Assembly: GCA_002118135.1 (NCBI GenBank)
Contig: BDIU01000186.1
Span: 186,001 to 250,000 of the forward strand
Direction of reading: 5' to 3'
Length of the DNA stretch: 64,000 nucleotides
Source of the DNA: Trebouxia sp. TZW2008
Lineage: Eukaryota; Chlorophyta; Trebouxiophyceae; Trebouxiales; Trebouxiaceae
The notes beneath the pieces are model-generated. The model was not told the origin of the DNA. It made no database searches and saw nothing but the letters and a program-made list of their open reading frames with translations. A program made the translations under genes and the position numbers. How positions within the stretch are numbered: the first letter of the stretch is position 1; each line of letters starts with the position of its first letter. Of the stretch, positions 1 through 11,879 are shown piece by piece.

Positions 1-79
1 AGGCTTCTACTTCAGGCTCCAAAAGCATGCAAATGAGGCGGTGAAGTCACGCAGACAAAGTATCCAGCAGCAGGCTCAC

Positions 80-1731
80 ATTTCACAGGTGCAGGGCGAA
101 TGAGGGTCCAGGCCACATTGAAAGCAGAACTTGAGGCCGCACTGGCACACAGGCTCACATTGAGGCTCTCCATCAACCTGCAACAATGCAACTAACACCT
201 TGAGTCAGCCTCACATCCACTCAGCCTACCAGTTGAGGGGTACAATAGCTTGCAATTCTTGCATCACCTTGCACTGCCAAACTGCCAGCAATGGCAAATG
301 TCCATGAGCTTTACAGGATCGCTGGTCATGAATGCTGACTCCAATTGTTGAGGGCAACTTGCTGCTCTTTGGCATGCTGCAAATGCTGAACATCCAGGAT
401 GCAGATTGCGAGGTTTGACACACCCACCTCTGTATGATGGGTGTATGCATGTATGCATTGGGTGTATGCAGGCATACATTGGTTGTACGCATGTGGGTTT
501 GGGTGTATGTATGCTCTGTACAGTACTGAGCAGTGCACCTGTATGGCACATCCACAATGAGGGACACTTGGACACCACCGCACACTCTTGTTGTCTTCTA
601 TATATGAGTCCAGCAACTTCTGCTCATACTTGTCAAGGAGCTTGGGGTCATGCTGCAAGAGCCTTCTGACCTGTATCCAGCAGAAGTGTTCACTCTTCTC
701 AGAAGAGGAGTGCATTCGCTGCACTCCTTGCGAATGCAAAACAGATGACATGCAGAGTTGCTGTAAAAGGCAGAAACAGTGGAGAGCATGCTTCGTGGCA
801 ATGTTTGTGATAGGGCAGAAATGACTTGTCTGCTGATTGTCGCTAGTAGCATGCACTCTTGCAAACGCACCAAAGGCAAAGATTTGTGTCAGGGGCACTG
901 GTCACGTGCCTGCCTGTCATCACAGATGGCGCCACACTTGACACCCATACACAGCAAGCGCCTACTGTTGCCTTCACTGATCTGCACCTTGAAATGCTGT
1001 TGCCAGCAGTCATTGCAGTAGGTATGGCCACACTCCATTGTGGTGGCTTCAGCCACAGGCACATCACAGAAGCAACACCCACATTCTATCTCTCCTGTGC
1101 AAGCCACTGCATGACACCGACCATGTCATCATACTGCGCGATAATGCTACAATCGCATTGTCAAGTTTTGCTGGCTGAAGCAATGGCACATGCGCTTAGG
1201 TGTAGATGTGCCATGCAGTTCCAGCTGTATGTGAGCACCTGCTGGCGCTGTTGCATCTGATCTTGAGGTGACGCCTGCTGCCTGGTACACAGCTTCTTCG
1301 TCCCTGTCAGCTAAGGTGCCTGCATACCCAGAGCACAGCTTGACAATTTCTTTTGGGGGTTCATGGTACATTTTGACTGACAGCATCAGAACATACCAAA
1401 CAAGGCCTCCTTGTCCCATTGGAAATGTGTTAGAAGTTTCCTGGCTATGTCTCTAGAACAGCCAAGGATCCCTTGCACAGCTTCCAGCGACTCATCCTGC
1501 ATTTGTATGTGAGCTTGTCACATCTCACAACTGCAACAGCTTTTGCCATGGGGTGCATTTCTGTACCTGCACATGAGCTAGCCTGGCTTTATCTATCACA
1601 CCCCATATGCTTCGCTTGGTGGTGACTCCAAGTGCCGTGTCTTGCTGGTGCTCAGACAGAAAGGGCATCTCTTCCTCAGACAACGACTCTGGCTCTTCGT
1701 CGGAATCATAGTCATCGTAAGAATCGTACAT
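80..1731 (-). CDS. Ariadne-like RBR E3 ubiquitin ligase, 5' part (3' end beyond left edge)
   Basis: Six exons fit in phase on the minus strand: 1731-1567, 1496-1397, 1319-1239, 1094-910, 670-539, 177-80; the last ends in phase 2 and the next exon lies off the window. The ATG at 1731 opens a very acidic leader (MYDSYDDYDSDEEPESLSEE), typical of ariadne proteins. Exon 2 matches the UBA-like segment that binds NEDD8/ubiquitin in this family. Exon 4 carries RING1 (CGCCFC, then MECGHTYCNDCW). Exons 5-6 carry the IBR (WCPSVPHCGCAI; CQCGLKFCFQCGLDPHSPC). The Rcat domain with the catalytic cysteine is not in view. Family role: RING1 recruits the E2~ubiquitin and Rcat passes ubiquitin on through a thioester. 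Exon 4 ends in a GC donor, forced by the phase of exon 5. It is transcribed divergently from the purine permease. Confidence 0.88.
190..538. repeat. Ariadne intron with degenerate GTATGCAT-rich stretch
   Basis: The intron between exons 5 and 6 of the ariadne gene. Positions about 434-515 repeat short blocks of the type GGGTGTATGCATGTATGC. No coding signal was seen on either strand. Confidence 0.5.
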
Positions 1732-2363
1732 GCTGACCGAGCGGAAGCAAGCGACTGGAAGCGACCGCTGCTTCGACTACAGACAGTCCAGCTCGCTAGT
1801 GCTGAGGTGCGTATTGTCGCTGAAGCATCCCAAAGACTTGACAGGCACACGCCTGATGTACGGCGTCGAGCTGACGCGTCTCACGGCAAGTGCGACGAGG
1901 GTGCAACGAGCAGGAATTGTGTCAAGGTAGGATCTTGCACTTTCAAACGACGCTGGTGTGCAACGAGACGCGCACTTGCATGTGCTCGTCGGCACGCACC
2001 AGTCTGGCTTCCCTGACCCCGATGTTCTCCACGCAGGTGGACTGCGTGACGGATTTTGCCGTGGGTGATCAGGGCGGGGAAAGCAGGTGAAGGTCCAGCG
2101 TTCGGGATCCCAAGGTTGAAGAAGATGAGGGGTTTTATGGAGAAGTTGATAGCGAAGCGGTGACTAAAAGCAGCGTGTGTCAAAGCCATGTGGCTGCGCT
2201 TTGATTATCTGAAAGTGGCTCAGAGAAAGGTCACTTTTAGTCAAAGTAGCGTCTGCAGTTATTCACACAGACATCTCTGTGCGTCGTGTACCGCAGACAG
2301 ACCTCTGCTGCACATGCAAGCAGCGACGGCACAGCGGACTCGAAAGCCGAATACGCAGACACA
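1732..2363. promoter_or_regulatory. Bidirectional CpG-rich promoter region, ariadne / purine permease
   Basis: The 632 bases between the two divergent ATGs are visibly rich in CpG, while the neighbouring introns have few. The CpG-rich zone runs from about 1630 into the first intron of the permease (about 2640). No TATA box is evident. The short overlapping reading frames here have no family features and are taken as chance. Confidence 0.6.
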
Positions 2364-5300
2364 ATGAAATTCACCAAGGCAAAGGTGAAAGACGTCGTCT
2401 TCGGAGACTACGACTACAAGTTTCTTTGTCTGGTGAGTCCATCTTCCTCGCCGACTGGATGCAATCGACTCTCGCAATGGTCCCTGTGCGCGCTACTTGT
2501 GCATTTTGGTCGTCAGCCATGGCAAAGGCGCAGCTGATCAGGCGTGCGCATAGCTGCAGCCCAAAACGCGTTTTAGGGCTTGCAGTGCGCTGCGGCGCTG
2601 CTAGTCCACAGCGCCTGGTCACGCGCAATCCGCGCAATCACGTTCTTCGTATTTTAGCCCTCAATTGCCCGAGAGACCTTGACAAAGCGCATGCCTTGTC
2701 CCTGCATCCGGCATCTAAGAAATTCAAGTTTTGCCTTGTTTGTCTGCAGCCTCAGTGGCCATGGTGTTTAAAGAAGGTTCACAAGGGTCCACCGTTCTTC
2801 CCAGCAAACGAGCCATTATCCCTCCTTGTGGCAACAGTCATGGGTTTGCAGCATGCACTTGCCATGGTTGGAGGGATAGTCACTCCCCCTTTGATTATTG
2901 GCTATTTGCAGGACGATGCTGCAATCGCCAACTGTGAGTTGAACCTGCAAAACATTGATGTTTGCTTGGCGCATTGATGCACTCTTTAGCTGCTGCCTTC
3001 TCTGCAGTTCTGTGGTTCTAAGAAACTGTCTCACCTGACTGTTTTGCAGATCTTGTGGCGGCCTCTTTGATTGTAAGCGGGATCTGCACGTGCATCCATG
3101 TAAGGCTTTCTCAATCCCTGCCAACATCAGCTTGTTGGCGGCAGCACTTGCTCTTGCCTCGTCATACGGCACACTGCTGATGAAAAATCGCGATGTAGAT
3201 ATAGCTTGACCCTTTCTGCAACAATGTTTGCATTGGTCATTCATGCCTTTCAAATGCATCATTCACAAGTTCATTTGGTTGCAGGTGTTGGGCTTTGACA
3301 TTCCTGGAACACGGGGCAGATACATGTATGGGACGGGCATCATTTCTGTCATTGGAACATCCTTCACCTTTCTGAATGTCAGTGCTGCTTCAATTGGCAA
3401 CATGATGGTAAGCGCTGATGGCTGCGCACATGATGATAATCTTTTGTTGCAGCATTTACAGGCAGCCTGTAAGCTGCTGAGCAGAAAGCTGATAAGTCAA
3501 CAAGAAGGTCAATCAGCATGACTGTCTGCATGCACACTGCAGCTGATGATTGCACGTCACCTGCAGTGCATGCTAGATGCCTGACTACATCCGCACTGCA
3601 TGTAACCACACTGTAGACTTCTGTGTCAGAGTCTGCATAGCTCAATGCTTTTGGCTGTTGTGGATACGCCTGTATGATGCAACGCTCTTGACTTCTGCCA
3701 AATGAGCTATCTTGACTGATATGCAGTGTCACTGCCTAAGGCTTCTATCAGCGTGAACTAATGTCTGTATTTGCCATAGTAGGCCATATCAGGATGTTCA
3801 CTCTGCACTGTTCAACTGTTTACGGGTTGCTGAGCTAGTAGCACATTTCCAAAACTGCCTCAATGCTCAATTGCATGTCATCTGATTGAGTTGCCTTGTG
3901 CACGCACAGCTGTACGCCCTGCCAATTTTTGACAGTTGTAAGTCATCTGCTTGTATCGCTTCAGGCCTGATTGCTCGTGCAGAAAGAAGGTGACAGCTTC
4001 ATAGGGGCTTACGGGCGCATTCTGGGGACGCAGCTGGTATGCTGTTGGCTGGCAGTGCTGCTGTCCTTCATGCCCCCTCGCATGCTGAAGAGGTGCTTCC
4101 CGCCAATGGTCACTGGCCTCACAATCTTCCTCATAGGAGCTGGACTCATAGGCACAGGTCTCAAGGTCAGTTGCTCACAGCAGGTTGCAGTTGGGTAACA
4201 TGACTCTAGTATCATCTGCTTGAGAGGTGCTTTCCACCAATGGTCACTAGCCTCACAAGTCTTCCTCATAGTGGCTGGACTGATAGGAACCAGCAGATCA
4301 ATTGCCTGCCTGCCAACCTGCCTGGCTGCCTGCCTGCCGGCCGGCCTGCCTGCCTGCTTGATTGCTTGACCAATTTGTCAACTGATGTGCGTGTTTGATC
4401 GTGGGGGACCCCTGCAGGCCTGGGGTGGGGATGCGACCTGCCAGCAGTATGCTGGGGGCAAGTCAGCAGTACAAATCCTGTGCTGCACTCAAGTTGCAAC
4501 AGGGACCTTCACATGTGCATGCTTGAACAATTCAACGGCAACTGCTTTGCATGGTTGAGCAGTTGAGTGCTGACCCTGCTTGGGGTGGGGGTGCAACCTG
4601 CCAGCAGTATGCAGGGACGTACAGCAGCAGCGTCCCTTTGCCAGGAAATTGTGCAATGCAGCCAGACATACAAACATAGGCCTTACATGTGCATGCTTGA
4701 ACACTTAGGCACTCTGCTTGCAGGCTTGGGGTGGGGGTGCAACCTGCCAGCAGTATGCTGGGGGGGAACCAGCAGTGCAGATCCTGTGCCGCACTCAAGA
4801 TGCAACAGGGGCCTTCACAGTGAACGGCACCTGCTTTGCCCCGCAGCAGACGGCCCTCTGTGACGGCAATGGCGAGGTGATGCTGCAGTTTGGCTCGCCA
4901 GAGTACATTGGTTTGGGAGCTCTGGTGTTCCTGCTGCTGGTGCTGCTGGAAACCTTTGGATCTCCCTTCATGCGTAATTGTGAGGTGGGTACCTCAAACA
5001 ATGAGTCACAACGCACTCCCTTGCCCTTGGACTGGAATCTCTGTTGATCGAGTGAATTGTAGAATGCTTGATTGCAAGCTGTCCCTTCGTGCGCAACTGC
5101 AAGTTGAGCACATCAGACTTACAGTCCCTAATGCGCTGCTGCTGGTGCTGCTGGCAACCTGTGAATCTCATTCATGCATGACTGGCAGGTGGGCGCATCA
5201 GTTGTCCACCTTTTCTTTGGCAGGCAACATAGTGCACATGTCGATGTTTTGAAGTAACACCTGACTTGTCGTTTATGGTATGCAATGGCCTCACACGACC

Positions 5301-8300
5301 CATCCCTTGACAATATAGCTTCCCATGCGGCTGGCCAAACTGCATCCTGACTCTGCTTGATTGCTGTATTCAGAGCACCATTCTTGCGTAAATCCAAAGG
5401 CCTGAAAGCATGCAAAACAGGTTACGAGGTGCCTGCTCTTGACTCTGCAGGTCATCATTGCACTGCTGCTGGGTTACATGGTGTCAGCCGTCATCACCAG
5501 CAACGGAGGGCAGAAGTACATCACCAGTGGTGAATTCAAGGCAGCCCCCAGCATCACCTTCCTTTGGGTCAAAACCTTTGGCTTTGGCTTCTATGCCCCT
5601 GCTGTCCTGCCTTTCCTCATAGGTATGCCCCTTGTACCAGCATTAAACCACATTGATCACTTGAGACGTGAAAATCCATCCTTTGTATCAAGACCGTTCG
5701 CTTTGGACTATATGCACCTCTTGTCCTGCCTTTCCTCATAGGTGACGCTCCCTGAGTCAACGTGAGAGTCACATCAACAACTTGAATAGCGAATCACCTT
5801 GCGACAGGCCAAGACCTCTTGGCACTGGCTTCTATGCACCTGCTGGTATCAGCAGCAGGCTATAAACATTGTTGTGGGGCAATTAGTTGGCTTAACACCC
5901 ATCATGCAAAGGGGTTGGAACAAAGTAACCTTGATCACATCAAAGTTTCTTGCAATGTGCAACAACTCCGTCATTGTACACAGCAATGCCAATTGTCACG
6001 CAATGACGGACACAATTCATTCTTTGCACCTTGAACAGCTGTATTGCCTTTCAGCCATTCACAACCCTCTTGCGTGTAAGCATGGTAACATGCAACACCA
6101 CAATGGGAACAACTCTGTGACTGCTACATAGACAAGGTTCTCCAACGCTCAAGGCGGGATTTACCTTCATTTCAATGCCAATAAGAGTGTCGTATGATCA
6201 AAAGCCACATCATCCGTGTCCTGAACACCTTTGGTATTGCATGCAGGATTTGTGCTGACAACAGTAGAAGCCATTGGAGACATCACTGCCACTGAGGAGG
6301 CATCAGCTTTAGCCACATTCGGTGACAAGCACAACAAGAGGGTCCAGGGAGGCCTTCTGGGGGATGGTGAGCGCCCTTGTCTGCCTTGCACTAGCATTTT
6401 CTGCACTTCAGGAGATTCTCATATCTTGCATGCATATACGACATACTGTTTGGATGCTGGGAATACCACTGCAGCTTCTCAACAAACAGCAACCACAGCA
6501 CATCCGCTTGAACACTGATGTCAGTGACATAGCGCACATATTCGTGCTGGCATGCCTCAATTTGGCAGCCTCTGTCTACCTGCTGGCTCTTTGGCGACTG
6601 AGCATTGATATTGTATTCCAAGGAATGCAGGCAAAAGGAGCATGGCCAAATTGCTTCTGTTGAGGTGATAAAGTCCTGAGCTCTGTTAACTTCAATTAAT
6701 ACAGGCATCAACAATTTCTTTGCTGTTTTGGCTGGGTAGCTGCCCAACACCACCTTTGCCCAGAACAGCAGGGTGCTGGCTTGTAGGCAGAAGGTGCAGC
6801 CCATCGCCAAGACAGTGGTTTGATGTGACAGTCCAGTTACGTCAATGATAACAGCATGCCCAGATGGCTTGTGCTGGCTCAGAAGTTGTTTGTTTGCTTG
6901 GCCACAGGTATCAACAGCTTCTTTGCTGGGCTGGCTGGGTCGCTACCCAACACCACCTTTGCCCAGAACAATGGGGTGCTGGCGCTGACGAGATGTGCCT
7001 CACGCAGCGCTGGCTACTCCTGCGGCATCTGGCTCTTCCTCTTTGGAGTCCTGGCCAAGGTGCTCCCAACATTCTCTTTCCCCTGAATGTTACCACCAAT
7101 TCTATATGTACACATGTTGGACCATGCATGTGTAGTACAATGCTGTGCTTGTTAATGCTTGTAACAGGCCAATTTTGCGGCACCCTCTGTGTCACCTGGG
7201 CTTGTGCATTGTGTCTAGCAGAGCACTGGCTCTTTCTGTTAGGAGGCCTGGCCAAGGTGCTCTTCCATACAAATCATTACTTTGATGTCCACAGATGCTT
7301 TCATGCCCAAGATATCCATTTTGATACAAGTTTCACTCCCCTTTCCCGTCCACTCTCACACCCCAGGCTTCTCTGCACAACCACATGTGACCATGCACAC
7401 GCAGTCACTGTACAGTAGTCGTGCTGCACATTGACTGCTGTCTACTCTGCAGTCTGGATTTTGAGTGCTTTTGCGTCACAGAGAAGTGATGCTGCCATAG
7501 CTTTGCGCCTGAGCATCAAGTTGTGATGCTGGGAGCAGCTAGCATGTGACACAGAGCTGAGCACTGTGCTGCAGTACTGATGCCAAAATCAGCACAAGCA
7601 AAGCGTGTCTCTTTGTCTGCGAGCTCAGCACAATCACACAACATGCCTGCAATCATGACATGGCCTGGCGTGAGACAGCTATGCAAGGTAGCAGCTGATC
7701 TTTTGAAAGCATACGTGGTATACAGGTGGGGGCATTCTTCACGTCCATCCCTCAGTGCGTGCTGGGAGGCATGACCACCTTCCTGTTTGCTGGTGTGTGT
7801 GTCTCTGGCATCAAGGTGAGCCTGCATGGCCTCATGCAATACTCTCAACTCCATTCCATCCGTTGCGTCTACGTAAGCATGGCATGATCCTTAGGCGCTC
7901 GCAAGATTGGGTGCAACAGCATTTCCAACATTAAGATGGGCATGCATAGCCTCATGCAATACTACAACTCCTTTTCATATATTGTGTCTATGTAGTCATG
8001 GCATGGCCTTGTGCACTTGCACTTGCAAAATTGGGTGCAGCAGAGTTAGTTCAATGTAGACATGCATGGCCTTATGCACCATTGCATAGTCCTGTTGCAT
8101 GCAGCATGTCTGTGCAACTATGGCAAGGCCTTATGCGAATGCAGAATTGTGTGGGACTGCATTGTTTGTATGCAATTGCGTCACAAAACTGCTAATGTTC
8201 AGTTGCATTTGCACACAATCGTGTGCTGTGCCTGTTGCAACAGCAGCAGATTCTTCATGAGAGCTAGTTTTCCTCTGTGAACTTCAGCATTCGCTGAACA

Positions 8301-11018
8301 TACAGTTCATAGCCCATCCCACAGCTTTGCAGTGACTGTTGAGTCTTGCAATGACAAAGACTCTGGTCAGCTTCCTGCACCATGTCAAGTTTGACAATAA
8401 GCTGGCTTGCTGTGCTGCACAGGCGACATCAATCGGCCTTGTGATTTGGCGCAATTGTTCCGTCAGGCGTATGTGGTCATTTTGTGTTGCAGAACGCATG
8501 CATCTTGTACTGCACAGGTGTTGCTTGTCACAAGATTGCTGTGCTGCACAGGTCATATCAATGGACCCTTTGACCAGGCGCAGTCGGTTCATTTTGTGTG
8601 TGGCAGTGGGGTTGGGTTTGGGTGTGACCATTGTGCCAGACTGGGCCACCAACAACCTGTGGGATGTGTACCCCACCACCTCCTCTGGCCTTGCAGGCTT
8701 CAGGTACTTGTCACACCAGTGCTTGCGTTATTTGATGGCAATGATGTTGTGGGTGGTCTTGGCATCATGTCAGATGGAGTGTGCAACAGCCAGACAATCA
8801 CAATGCTGCAAGAAGCTTTGACAGCTGGCAAAACGATGGCACATCGTTATAAAGCGTGGCGGCTCCAGACACTTGTATCCAACTGACATGAAGGGCTGCT
8901 TCAAACACTTGCGTTCACTTTAATAATGATTGCTGTCTTGGAACCCGCACCAGGGTCCTGTATAGACAATGTCGAGTTGTGTAGTCATTTCTGCGTCAGT
9001 GTATGACGAGTGTAGAGTAGAAGCCTTGCTCAGTGATAAAACATGTATGTGAAAAGGCAAAAGCAAACTCGATGTCAATGTCACAAACAGTGCATACAGC
9101 AGCGATCGTCCCTTGAATATTGCTTTCAAAGGCAGCTTGACACATACAGACGCTTCATCATATGGTCGAGGGTCTTTCGCGCTTCCTCTCTTGCTGATGC
9201 TGTTGGCTGCTGGTTCCATCTGGCATATCGTAAGTATTGCAACTTCGTTCTGGCAATGTGACTGGCACTCTATCTCCAATGTTGTGCAAGACTTCATGCC
9301 CAATACGTCTTCAGGTCAGGAAGGCTTGATGGCTTTGCAATGCCTTTGCTAGAGCAGCTGACAGAAAAGACAGACGGGCTGAGGGCTATGTGAAAATTTC
9401 CCCCCTTTCTCATGTTGCAGTCTCAGAATGCCTGTGTGCTCATTCTTTGGGAGGAAGTGCATTTTAACACTTTGCACAGAGAAGTTCGCATCAGCGTCTG
9501 AGAAGTGTGCAAATCATCTTTGACATGCTTGCATTGGCGGTGGCGTTGTGGCTGTTCTGCAGGTACGCCTGCATCCTGGTGCTGAGCAACAGCTTCTCTG
9601 TGGACTGCATCATCTCAGCCCTGTCGCACTTGCTGCTGCCTTCTCTGATACTTTTATACTCGGCACAAAGGAGTCTGCATCAACACCTGAGAAGTGTGCA
9701 ATAGATTATGCATTATGCCAGCTTGCCTGAACAACATCAGTGTGGCGTGCTGCAGGAATGCCTGCATCTTGGTGCTGAGCAACGGCTTCTCTGTGGGTTG
9801 CATCATTTCAGTCCTGCTGCACCTGCTGCTGCCCTCTCTAGCGCTCCTACACTCTGTACAGAGGACTTTGCATCAGCATGCAGGCAGCATGCAAACGGTC
9901 CTAACTGTGCTTGCCTTGGCAATGTTGATGTGCCTGTGCTGCAGGAATGCCTGTATCCTGGTGTTGAGCCATGACTTCTCTGTGGATTGCATCATTTTTT
10001 GTCCTGCTGCATTTGCTGCTGCCTTCTCTAGCACTTCTTATATGCTGCACAAAGCAGTCTGCATCAGCTTTTGAGAAGTGTTCAAAGGACTAGTTTTGCT
10101 TGCTTGCCTGAACAACAGTAGTGTGGCTATTTTGCAGGAATGCCTGTATCCTGGTGTTGAGCAATGGCTTCTCTGTGGGATGCATCATTTCAGTCCTGCT
10201 GCACCTGCTGCTGCCATTTGACGCTGTGGACAACATTGATGCTGACAGCGCCTCAGCTGTGTCCACGCATGTCAACCCCACTTCCGAGTCAGAAATGGCC
10301 CACCAAAAGGTGCGCTGCCGCTCGCAAAATTACTGTTTGAGGAAGATCAGGCTGTACAGATTTTGCAAAGATTCAAAGTCCTTTGTCCAAGTCCATGGAT
10401 TAGCTGATTTGGAAAGGCCAGCATACATATTTGCATGATGACTGAAACTTCTTAATGTGTTCAAAGCTTGCCTGCGCACTGATCTTGCTGTCCTTTGTCA
10501 CTGTTGCCCGTGAGTCGTCTAGGCAATGCCGCACATGCGTGAGCCTTGCTTGTTGCTTGAAAGCCAAAGACATGTCACCGGTGTGAACCCGTAACAACAT
10601 TGTGGTTCAGGCAAAGCTGCATTTCAAGCCAAAATAGCAGGCAGCTGCATCGTTGCATGCCAGATTGGGCTGCAACTGACTGCACAGCTTTGGCGTTGCT
10701 CAGGACCCCAGCAGCATGACTCAGCCGGTTTCTGTGCTGCTGCAGGCTTTGGTGTTCGAGTCTGCCAGAGTAAATGAGAACAACATGGCGCATGAGACAC
10801 GACTACAACCAATGCACAGCTTGCGTATTGCTCTAGATCAGCCGCATGGCTCACTCTGGCTCTTTTCCATGCAGGCACTGGTGTTTGAGTCTCCCAGAGT
10901 AAACGAGAACAACATGGCACGTGATCACAGTCACGGCCACATTCATGTTCACAACAGGCCAGATGATTCAGCCCATGCCAGATCTGCCATGAAGGCAGAT
11001 GATGATGCAGTAGTCTGA
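2364..11018 (+). CDS. UapA-like purine (urate/xanthine):H+ symporter, NAT family
   Basis: Thirteen exons close in phase to 623 aa: 2364-2432, 2750-2933, 3050-3099, 3285-3407, 3983-4165, 4724-4984, 5451-5622, 6247-6366, 6908-7059, 7726-7815, 8552-8703, 10138-10309, 10875-11018. Diagnostic NAT features are the QH motif in GLQHALAM (TM1, about residue 55) and the signature QNNGVLALTR in exon 9, which contacts the purine ring in characterised members. VEAIGDITATEEAS and SPLNTTFAQNNG-type blocks (here LPNTTFAQNNG) resemble fungal UapA/UapC, so urate/xanthine uptake driven by protons at the plasma membrane is the likely job. The N-terminus FGDYDYKFLCL also fits the fungal-type leader. The C-terminal tail is hydrophilic with a His-rich patch (HSHGHIHVH). 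Nearly every intron holds partial copies of its neighbouring exons. An upstream in-frame acceptor for the last exon (10746) would add 43 residues. Confidence 0.92.
4213..4290 (+). repeat. Decoy copy of permease exon 5 3' end
   Basis: Positions about 4222-4288 repeat the end of exon 5 (about 4090-4158: the segment encoding RCFPPMVTGLTIFLIGAGLI) with substitutions that destroy the frame. It lies just downstream of the true donor at 4166, as expected for a tandem duplication that crossed the donor. Confidence 0.75.
4298..4378. repeat. (CCTG)n-like microsatellite
   Basis: Degenerate CCTG tetranucleotide repeat (TGCCTGCCTGCCGGCCGGCC etc.) in permease intron 5. Confidence 0.8.
4410..4645 (+). repeat. 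Two decoy copies of permease exon 6 5' end
   Basis: Copies at about 4413-4510 and 4573-4615 repeat the start of exon 6 (AWGGGATCQQYAGG, true acceptor at 4723). The first keeps a CAG acceptor and about 80 bases of exon; the second is shorter. The accompanying intron stretch with ACATGTGCATGCTTGAAC is also repeated (about 4510 and 4686), so the duplicated unit spans intron tail plus exon head. Confidence 0.85.
5075..5205 (+). repeat. Decoy copies of permease exon 6 3' end and donor
   Basis: About 5080-5108 resembles the last 30 bases of exon 6 plus donor. About 5140-5203 repeats the segment encoding LLLVLLETFGSPFM through the donor (true donor at 4985). Both lie downstream of the real exon. 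Confidence 0.7.
5685..5855 (+). repeat. Two decoy copies of permease exon 7 3' end
   Basis: About 5690-5745 repeats the segment encoding the exon 7 end (FGFYAPAVLPFLI) including the CTCATAG/GTgac donor. About 5808-5852 holds a shorter, more decayed copy. Confidence 0.75.
6700..6800 (+). repeat. Decoy copy of permease exon 9 5' half (signature motif exon)
   Basis: Repeats the start of exon 9 with its CAG acceptor, including a degraded copy of the NTTFAQNNG segment, but with an in-frame TAG after the LAG codons. It lies about 200 bases upstream of the intact exon. Confidence 0.85.
7160..7270 (+). repeat. Decoy copy of permease exon 9 3' end
   Basis: Positions about 7215-7262 repeat the end of exon 9 (the segment encoding WLFLFGVLAK plus the GTGCTC donor), downstream of the true donor at 7060. 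Confidence 0.75.
7809..8172 (+). repeat. Three ~120-bp tandem repeats starting at the exon 10 donor
   Basis: Units begin near 7809, 7931 and 8054. Shared blocks include GCATGGCCTCATGCAATACT, GTAAGCATGGCATG and AAGATTGGGTGCAACAGC. The first unit includes the last bases of exon 10 and its donor, and the later ones carry degraded versions of that junction. Confidence 0.8.
8396..8551 (+). repeat. Decoy copies of permease exon 11 5' end
   Basis: About 8405-8500 repeats the intron tail (GCTTGCTGTGCTGCACAGG) and the start of exon 11 with a broken frame. A second, shorter partial copy begins near 8510. The true acceptor is at 8551. Confidence 0.75.
9550..10137 (+). repeat. Three decoy copies of permease exon 12 5' end (~190-bp period)
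   Basis: Copies start after CAG at about 9562, 9757 and 9946; the real exon starts at 10138. All encode close variants of NACILVLSNGFSVGCIISVL, the penultimate membrane segment, then diverge after LLLP where the real exon continues into the C-terminal tail. The acceptors look usable, so mis-splicing or alternative use is possible, but no copy has an evident donor in phase. Confidence 0.9.
10741..10874 (+). repeat. Copy of permease exon 13 5' end, in frame with the real exon
   Basis: Repeats ALVFES-RVNENNMA with its CAG acceptor (exon would start at 10746). The 129 bases from 10746 to 10874 are open and in phase with the real last exon, so use of this acceptor would give a C-terminus 43 residues longer. 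Confidence 0.85.
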
Positions 11019-11879
11019 TGAAAAGATAAGTTTACGGCGTTGGCGTCGTAATGGGAGCCTCTGTCTATAGAGGCAGCCCCAGACTGCTGCATTCAAGCGG
11101 CAATCAGCAGGAAGTTGACCTGTAGGGTTTCAGCCGCATGGTGTGATGTATATTTGGTCAAGCCCAATCTTGAGAAAAGAACAATAAGAATGGAGGATTT
11201 CATACTCTTAGGCTTCACAATATTGATGAGAGCCTATGGGATACAGAGGCAGCCCAGAATTGAGAATTGAGAAAAGCTGTAGCAGCTGCATTGAAACTGT
11301 AGAAGGAGCCCCCTTGCAGTGATGCATGGCACAATCTACAAAAGCTCATTGCTGCAGGTTTTGCTCAGTGAGCAGCAAGCTGTGCTGCCCTTGGCCTGCA
11401 ATCGCTTTACACAGCTTTGATCCCGGCAGAAGGATTCATTTGGCCATTGCAAAGGGCTCAACGCTGTGATGTTTGAAGATTCGCTGACACATTTAGGTCT
11501 CCTGAACAGGACTTGCCTGCTGCGCACTTGATGTCTCCTTCGCACTGATGCTTGCCCATGTATTACTAGAACACTGTTCCCTCAACTGTCAGCAACATCC
11601 TGGTCTGCAGCACTGGTGTGCTGTCCACAAAGCCAGACCACAACTTGCCGACCTGACAATTTGCAGATTCCCCTTTTGATCTGAATGTTTGTGTCAGCAC
11701 AATATTGCAATAATGCTCGCATCTGCATAAATTCCCACTGCATCATGCACAATATGCATCTTTACTACGGTGAGGTTTTAATGTCACAGCATTGTGGTGG
11801 TGTTCAGCACCATGCATCCCATGCTCAAGTTGCATGGCTCAGCATACGTGTAGCAACATTGCGTCCAAGTTTTTTGAGT
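11019..11879. other. Intergenic region, nothing coding seen
   Basis: It lies between the permease stop and the CpG-rich start of the next gene. A short motif of the type GAGCCT..ATAGAGGCAGCCC occurs near 11053 and, diverged, near 11230 (GAGCCTATGGGATACAGAGG), probably a decayed duplication in the 3' flank. No convincing reading frame was seen. Confidence 0.4.
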
